Source of the DNA: Comamonadaceae bacterium
Lineage (GTDB): Bacteria > Pseudomonadota > Gammaproteobacteria > Burkholderiales > Burkholderiaceae
Length of the DNA: 11,356 nt
Reading direction: 5' to 3'
Assembly: GCA_947505995.1 (NCBI GenBank)
Contig: CANNNB010000062.1
Location: 1 to 11,356, forward strand
This document shows, in pieces, positions 7,228 to 11,356 of the stretch. Positions within the stretch are counted from its first letter, which is position 1, and each line of letters begins with the position of its first letter. The notes beneath the pieces were generated by a model. It saw nothing but the letters and a program-made list of their open reading frames with translations, made no database searches and had not been told where the DNA came from. A program made the position numbers and the translations under genes.

Positions 7228-8730
7228 TTAGCTTTCGATATGAAGTTCTTGAATTTTTCGGGTAATGGTATTTCGCCCAATGCCCAACTTCACAGCAGCC
7301 TCTATTCGACGACCACGTGTGGTTGCCAGTGCAGCTTGAATTAAGAGCGACTCAAAACGTCGAGTTAACACATCCCAAACATCCTGTCGGTCAGTTCCTA
7401 GAAGCTGCAAAGCTTCAACTTCAAGCGCACTTTCCCATCCCGCATGCGCACCCAAGTTGACCAAGCTGGCGCTAGTGCTTACAGCATTGACAGGCGCGTG
7501 ATCTTGCAAAGAAGTCTTATCGACGGCATTTGAAAGTGGATTTCCCAAAGCCACGTCAGAACTAAGATGCAACAAAACTTCTGGCGGTAAATCCTTGGCC
7601 TCAATCATTTGCGCTGGCGCCATCACAGTAAGCCAGTGGCAAATATTTTCGAGTTGGCGAACGTTACCAGGGAAGTTGAATTGTCCTAAAATTTCAAGGG
7701 CCTGCTCTGAAATGCGCTTGGGCTCAACGCCCAATTGTTGCGCGCTTTGCAACAAAAAGTGCTTGGTTAAAACATGAACATCTTCGCGGCGCTCACGCAG
7801 AGCTGGTAAGCGAAGTCGAATTACATTCAAGCGGTGAAACAAGTCTTCGCGAAACACACCATCCTTGACCCTTTGTTCTAAATCTTGGTGAGTCGCAGCG
7901 ATGACGCGAACATTGGCCTTCACAGCGCTGTGTCCACCCACCCGATAAAAGTGCCCATCTGACAAAACGCGCAACAAACGTGTCTGCAGATCAAATGGCA
8001 TGTCGCCAATTTCATCTAAAAACAGAGTGCCGCCCTCTGCTTGTTCAAACCTGCCACGGCGCGAAGTTTGTGCCCCCGTAAAGGCTCCTCTCTCATGGCC
8101 AAAAAGCTCGCTTTCCAACAGGTCTTTTGGAATGGCTGCCGTATTGATGGCTACAAAAGGGCCATTGGCTCTCGGAGAATGCTTGTGCAACGCACGCGCG
8201 ACCAACTCCTTGCCAGAGCCAGACTCGCCTGTGATCATGACTGTCACATTGCTTTGCGACAGTCGACCGATCGCTCTAAAAACATCCTGCATGGCGGGTG
8301 CTTGTCCAAGCATCTCTGGCGTGGTGGCCATCAGTTCTTCGGCCACTTCCTCGCGCTGGCTTTCTTCTAAGGCACGTCGAATGAGTTCGATAGCCTTGGG
8401 CAAATCAAAAGGCTTGGGGAGGTATTCAAAAGCGCCGTTTTGAAAAGCTGAAACGGCACTGTCCAGATCTGAAAAGGCGGTCATGATGATGACAGGCAAA
8501 GCTGGCAGCCTCTGCTTGACTTGCGTCAATAAATCCAAGCCCGATCCTCCGGGCATGCGAATGTCACTGACCAACACTTGAGGACCATCACTGCCGTCTT
8601 CTGCGGTAAGCGCTGCAAGAACTTCACGTGGATTGGTGAAACTTCGTGTACTCAAACCTTCGCGAAGGAGCGCCTTCTCTAAGACGAATCGGATGGATTG
8701 GTCATCGTCTACGATCCAGATAGGCTTCAT
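7228..8730 (-). CDS. ntrC: Nitrogen regulation response regulator NtrC (NR(I))
   Basis: A cytoplasmic sigma-54-dependent activator that, when phosphorylated by NtrB, remodels sigma-54 RNA polymerase at glnA and other nitrogen-limitation genes. The 500 residues carry all three domains. The receiver (1-120) has acidic D8-D10, phospho-acceptor D56 (LVSDIRMPGG), T84 and K106. The AAA+ domain (about 140-380) has Walker A GESGSGKE (168-175), the sigma-54 contact loop GAFTGA (215-220), Walker B GGTLFLDE (233-240), FREDLFHRL (293-301) with the arginine-finger region, and GNVRQLEN (355-362). A Fis-type helix-turn-helix closes the protein (about 473-495, AAVKLGIGRNTITRKI). It is some 30 residues longer than the E. 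coli protein, the excess lying in the low-conservation linker about 385-435. It lies 43 bases after ntrB and ends at a strong terminator. Confidence 0.97.
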   Translation of the reverse strand: MKPIWIVDDDQSIRFVLEKALLREGLSTRSFTNPREVLAALTAEDGSDGPQVLVSDIRMPGGSGLDLLTQVKQRLPALPVIIMTAFSDLDSAVSAFQNGAFEYLPKPFDLPKAIELIRRALEESQREEVAEELMATTPEMLGQAPAMQDVFRAIGRLSQSNVTVMITGESGSGKELVARALHKHSPRANGPFVAINTAAIPKDLLESELFGHERGAFTGAQTSRRGRFEQAEGGTLFLDEIGDMPFDLQTRLLRVLSDGHFYRVGGHSAVKANVRVIAATHQDLEQRVKDGVFREDLFHRLNVIRLRLPALRERREDVHVLTKHFLLQSAQQLGVEPKRISEQALEILGQFNFPGNVRQLENICHWLTVMAPAQMIEAKDLPPEVLLHLSSDVALGNPLSNAVDKTSLQDHAPVNAVSTSASLVNLGAHAGWESALEVEALQLLGTDRQDVWDVLTRRFESLLIQAALATTRGRRIEAAVKLGIGRNTITRKIQELHIES

Positions 8731-8773
8731 GTGAATTAACTTTCTCTAAAAGAATGCACCACCTGCAATCAGG

Positions 8774-9916
8774 TTAGGGCAACGGAATCAAAATTTTGAA
8801 ATCTGTTCGGCCTGGAACACTCTCACACTCAATCATGCCGTGGTGTTGCTGAACAAAGGTCTGCGCCAAAGTGAGACCCAAGCCAGAGCCACCTTCTCTT
8901 CCAGAAATCAGCGGGAAGAAAATTCGGTCTTTGATCGAGTCTGGAACACCAGGCCCGTTATCAATGACATGCAATTCCAATGCCAATCGATAACGTTGCT
9001 TGCCAAAGGTCACTTGACGGGTAATTCGCGTCTTAAAAGTAAGTTGTGCATCGCCCTCGATGACTCGATCTGACAAAGCCAAGGCAGCGTTGTGTGCGAT
9101 GTTCAAAACAGCCTGAATGAGCTGTTCCCTGTCTCCTCTGAATTCAGGAATGGAGGTGTCATAGTCTCTAACGACCCGCAAGCCCCTTGGAAACTCAGCC
9201 ACAATCAGTGAGCGCACTCGTTCGCATACCTCATGGATATTGACATCACCCACCATGTGGGGTCGGCGATGCGGCGCCAGCAGCCGGTCAACCAAGGTTT
9301 GCAATCGATCTGCTTCTCGAATAATGACCTGGGTGTATTCAGTCAGCTCTTTGGACTCCATTTCCATTTCGAGCAACTGCGCTGCACCACGAATGCCGCC
9401 CAATGGGTTCTTAATTTCATGGGCTAAATTTCGAATCAATTCTTTGTTGACTTGGGCCTGGTCAATCAGCCGCTCTTCTCTGTCCTGCCGAGTTTGCTGC
9501 TGAATGGGCAGCAATTCAACGATCACTTCGTCGGATTGATCGGACTGCGCCACGATCACATGAACGGGAAGCGACTCTTCAGGATTAATGCGCAGCAACT
9601 CGGCGTCGTAACGCAATGCCGCAAATTCATTGGCCTTGGCGCCAGAAAGTGCGTGCAACAAAGGCTGAGAATCTGAAAAGAAATTCAAAAAGGATTCACC
9701 TTCCAAGCTTCTTCTGGACTGCCCAATCACGTCCTCTAATTCTGCGTTGACAAAAACGACTGTGCCATTGCTTTGTAAAACGGCAATGGGAGTGGCCAAC
9801 CAATCGAAGGCATGAAAGCGTTGATTATGTGAAGCGTCTGCCAAATCCATCTTGCGCTCTTGTGGCCTAGCTTGGGAGGTAGAACTCAACCTAGATTGCT
9901 TTGAAACTGTCGCCAT
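8774..9916 (-). CDS. glnL: Nitrogen regulation sensor kinase/phosphatase NtrB (NR(II), GlnL)
   Basis: A soluble histidine kinase that phosphorylates NtrC under nitrogen limitation and, when bound by PII, dephosphorylates it. There are 380 residues and no membrane segment. A PAS domain spans about 36-140 (LATPIAVLQSNGTVVFVNAE at its start). The dimerisation and phospho-acceptor helix has the H-box NLAHEIKNPLGGIRG (163-177) with His166. The ATPase domain has the N-box NIAHNAALA (272-280, N276), G1 DNGPGVP (319-325), the F-box FFPL (333-336) and G2 GGSGLGLTLA (342-351). The ATG at 9916 gives an N-terminal tail of about 35 polar residues; Met23 (codon at 9850-9848) is an alternative start, giving a length closer to the E. 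coli 349. Neither has a strong Shine-Dalgarno sequence. The gene begins 7 bases after the secreted-protein gene and precedes ntrC. Confidence 0.96.
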   Translation of the reverse strand: MATVSKQSRLSSTSQARPQERKMDLADASHNQRFHAFDWLATPIAVLQSNGTVVFVNAELEDVIGQSRRSLEGESFLNFFSDSQPLLHALSGAKANEFAALRYDAELLRINPEESLPVHVIVAQSDQSDEVIVELLPIQQQTRQDREERLIDQAQVNKELIRNLAHEIKNPLGGIRGAAQLLEMEMESKELTEYTQVIIREADRLQTLVDRLLAPHRRPHMVGDVNIHEVCERVRSLIVAEFPRGLRVVRDYDTSIPEFRGDREQLIQAVLNIAHNAALALSDRVIEGDAQLTFKTRITRQVTFGKQRYRLALELHVIDNGPGVPDSIKDRIFFPLISGREGGSGLGLTLAQTFVQQHHGMIECESVPGRTDFKILIPLP

Positions 9917-9923
9917 CTGAATT

Positions 9924-10451
9924 TCACTTGGTTTGCATGGAGGCCAGATTGGAAGAGTGACGTGTCAACTCTCTTTTCAAAGCCATCAGGTCGCGCGCCA
10001 TGCGCTCAATTTGAGTTTGCATTTCTGCAGCCCGCCGCTTGTACTGCGGGTTTTGCAAAGACTCGCCTTCTTGGAGTGCAGGTTGACCTCCATTGAATAT
10101 CCGCACCAATTCGGCATGTCGGGCGCTTAATTTCTGCCACTCATCCTCCAAAATAGTGCGCGCTTGTGCATTTCGCTGGTGCGCATCTTGAGGGTTGCTG
10201 GATGTGCCTGAAATTCGCTCAACCAGCTTGTCAGAAACGCCTGGTGCAGTCTTTGGAGACTGGCCATTTTGAACGCGCGTTCCCTCGATCTGGGTCGGGT
10301 TTGAGATCAGCAGTTTTTGGCACTGACTGGGATCATTCGGTTGATTGGTTATTTCTTGGCCACACTTGTAGACAGCTTGATCAGCCAACGCAAAACCTGC
10401 AGACAAAGGCAGTGCCAATGCCAAGAGCCGTATTTGCCATTGAAATTTCAT
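9924..10451 (-). CDS. Small secreted DUF4124-like protein in the glnA-ntrB interval
   Basis: A predicted periplasmic protein of 175 residues with unknown function. From the Met at 10451 the N-terminus is a good Sec signal peptide (MKFQWQIRLLALALPLSAGF), with likely cleavage after ALA, then DQAVYKCGQEITNQP, which resembles the short DUF4124 domain (a YKC motif followed by an extended, proline-containing strand). A second Cys in PSQCQKL could pair with that of YKC. The middle is low-complexity and polar. The C-terminal half (from about DAHQRNAQARTILEDEW) is rich in Glu, Gln, Arg and Lys with heptad-like spacing, suggesting a long helix or coiled coil. An in-frame ATG at 10472 would add seven residues (MTVGLRP); I prefer 10451 for the compact signal peptide, but neither has a strong ribosome-binding site. 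It lies between the glnA terminator and ntrB on the same strand, probably co-transcribed with ntrBC. Confidence 0.75.
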   Translation of the reverse strand: MKFQWQIRLLALALPLSAGFALADQAVYKCGQEITNQPNDPSQCQKLLISNPTQIEGTRVQNGQSPKTAPGVSDKLVERISGTSSNPQDAHQRNAQARTILEDEWQKLSARHAELVRIFNGGQPALQEGESLQNPQYKRRAAEMQTQIERMARDLMALKRELTRHSSNLASMQTK

Positions 10452-10496
10452 CGGTCGCAAGCCTACAGTCATGTCTCAAAAATCTTTCTTGAATGA

Positions 10497-10522
10497 AAAA
10501 GGACGGCCTGAGCCGTCCTTTT
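10497..10522 (-). terminator. Intrinsic terminator of glnA
   Basis: GGACGGC (10501-10507) and GCCGTCC (10512-10518) pair around a CTGA loop, extended by AAAA/TTTT. On the minus strand the stem is followed by five T residues (complement of A 10500-10496), as expected for glnA. The plus strand ends in four T residues, so it may work weakly in reverse. The ntrB cluster is thus either read through from glnA or has its own promoter in the short remaining gap. Confidence 0.88.
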
Positions 10523-10557
10523 CGGGGTCGGGCTCAGCTGCCCAAACTTGCTACAAA

Positions 10558-11356
10558 TTACAGCGAGTAATACATCTCGTATTCGATGGGGTGCACTGCT
10601 TGACGGAAGCGTGTGACTTCACCCATTTTCAATTCAATGTAAGCGTCGAGCATGGAGTCTGTGAACACGCCACCTTTGGTAAGGAAGGCACGGTCTTTGT
10701 CCAAATACTCGAGAGCTTGGTCCAAGCTATGGCAAACGGTTGGCACCAATGCATCTTCTTCAGGTGGCAAATGGTACAAATCTTTGGTAGCAGCTTCGCC
10801 TGGATGAATCTTGTTTTCCACGCCGTCCAAACCAGCCATCATCAATGCAGAGAAGCAAAGGTAAGGGTTGGCCATTGGATCTGGGAAGCGCGCTTCAATG
10901 CGGCGACCTTTATCAGAAGCAACGTGAGGAATGCGAATGGAAGCAGAACGGTTGCGGCTAGAGTAAGCCAACTTCACAGGCGCTTCAAATCCAGGGACCA
11001 AACGCTTGTAGCTGTTGGTGGTTGGGTTGGTGATGGCGTTTAAGGCACGAGCGTGCTTGATGATGCCGCCAATGTAGTACAGCGCGAAGTCTGACAAACC
11101 TGCGTAGCCATTGCCGGCAAACAAGTTTTTGCCGTCTTTCCAGATGGACTGGTGAACGTGCATGCCGGAACCGTTGTCACCTACCAAAGGCTTGGGCATG
11201 AAAGTAGCCGTTTTGCCATAGGCGTTGGCCACGTTCCAAACCACATACTTCAATGTTTGAGTCCAGTCAGCGCGCTGCACCAGGGTGCTAAAGCGAGTGC
11301 CGATTTCATTTTGACCTGCGCCAGCCACTTCGTGGTGGAACACTTCAACAGGAATG
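10558..11356 (-). CDS. glnA: Glutamine synthetase type I, C-terminal part (5' end outside window)
   Basis: The enzyme condenses ammonia and glutamate to glutamine with ATP, the main ammonium-assimilating step under nitrogen limitation, and forms a cytoplasmic dodecamer. The frame is open to the right edge (beginning [18 protein letters not shown]) and ends with a TAA at 10560-10558, so about 265 of some 470 residues are present. Visible motifs include the ATP-binding signature [16 protein letters not shown] (11193-11146 region), the glutamate-binding loop [18 protein letters not shown], and [12 protein letters not shown] with catalytic arginines. Adenylylation Tyr lies in [10 protein letters not shown], codon 10776-10774, marking the GSI-beta form regulated by the GlnE adenylyltransferase. 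The N-terminal domain and the promoter, where NtrC sites would be expected, are outside the window. A terminator follows at 10497-10522. Confidence 0.97.
   Translation of the reverse strand, partial: IPVEVFHHEVAGAGQNEIGTRFSTLVQRADWTQTLKYVVWNVANAYGKTATFMPKPLVGDNGSGMHVHQSIWKDGKNLFAGNGYAGLSDFALYYIGGIIKHARALNAITNPTTNSYKRLVPGFEAPVKLAYSSRNRSASIRIPHVASDKGRRIEARFPDPMANPYLCFSALMMAGLDGVENKIHPGEAATKDLYHLPPEEDALVPTVCHSLDQALEYLDKDRAFLTKGGVFTDSMLDAYIELKMGEVTRFRQAVHPIEYEMYYSL

Noticed and set aside
8000..8443. 147-codon open frame on the plus strand inside ntrC
   Set aside because: It is antisense to the conserved AAA+ domain of NtrC and the product resembles no family; treated as a shadow.
8761..8774. ACCTG-CAAT-CAGGT small inverted repeat in the ntrB-ntrC gap
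   Set aside because: Five base pairs with no T run is within chance expectation; not enough to call an attenuator or terminator.
10473..10557. Possible sigma-54 promoter for the ntrB cluster between glnA and the secreted-protein gene
   Set aside because: I found no GG-N10-GC arrangement resembling TGGCAC-N5-TTGC on the minus strand; most of the gap is taken up by the glnA terminator.
10471..11043. Long open frame (190 codons) on the plus strand opposite glnA
   Set aside because: It lies antisense to a well-supported glutamine synthetase, its translation shows no recognisable motif, and open antisense frames are common opposite strongly codon-biased genes.
1..11356. Defence system, CRISPR array, mobile element, phage or toxin-antitoxin genes
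   Set aside because: No direct-repeat array, transposase, integrase, terminal inverted repeats or small paired genes are visible; the window is mainly housekeeping and nitrogen-regulation genes.

Overview
The window looks like an ordinary chromosomal stretch of a betaproteobacterium, most likely Burkholderiales and close to Comamonadaceae. This is inferred from the remembered style of the GlnS, UppP, NtrB/NtrC and GlnA sequences and from the gene order glnA - small secreted protein - ntrB - ntrC. Base composition appears by eye to be close to half GC, which would be low for that family and could fit a freshwater planktonic lineage such as Limnohabitans. The genus is a guess.

Layout. Positions 1-1527 (+) hold the C-terminal part of the mismatch-repair ATPase mutS. 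It is followed after 4 bases by an alpha/beta hydrolase (1532-2338, +), probably co-transcribed. Converging on this pair is uppP/bacA (2357-3181, -), the undecaprenyl-diphosphate phosphatase. Divergent from uppP is glnS (3258-5093, +), glutaminyl-tRNA synthetase, whose start codon lies inside a perfect 8-bp inverted repeat. A hairpin at 5103-5129 separates glnS from a converging MAPEG-family membrane protein gene (5147-5527, -). Just upstream of the MAPEG gene, on the same strand, lies a decayed fragment of a fumarylacetoacetate-hydrolase-family gene (5549 to about 5787, -). Next is a lipoprotein gene (5912-7171, +) encoding a fibronectin-III-like domain and seven YCF48/BNR-like repeats, which is the least ordinary gene here. 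A strong bidirectional terminator (7183-7211) separates it from the nitrogen-regulation block on the minus strand. In transcription order that block is glnA (partial, past the right edge to 10558), a terminator (10497-10522), a small secreted DUF4124-like protein (9924-10451), ntrB (8774-9916) and ntrC (7228-8730).

How the genes work together. GlnA makes glutamine. The kinase/phosphatase NtrB (normally governed by PII) controls NtrC, which with sigma-54 RNA polymerase activates glnA and other nitrogen genes. The NtrBC pair is therefore next to a principal target. GlnS consumes glutamine for tRNA charging but is separated from that block by unrelated genes. MutS and UppP are housekeeping.

I see no CRISPR array, insertion sequence, phage gene, toxin-antitoxin pair, tRNA or rRNA, and no convincing new multi-gene system. 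The points most worth a second look are the predicted seven-bladed propeller lipoprotein with near-identical inter-blade motifs, the decayed hydrolase beside the MAPEG gene, the inverted repeat over the glnS start, the extra segment in GlnS, and the uncharacterised secreted protein in the glnA-ntrBC cluster.
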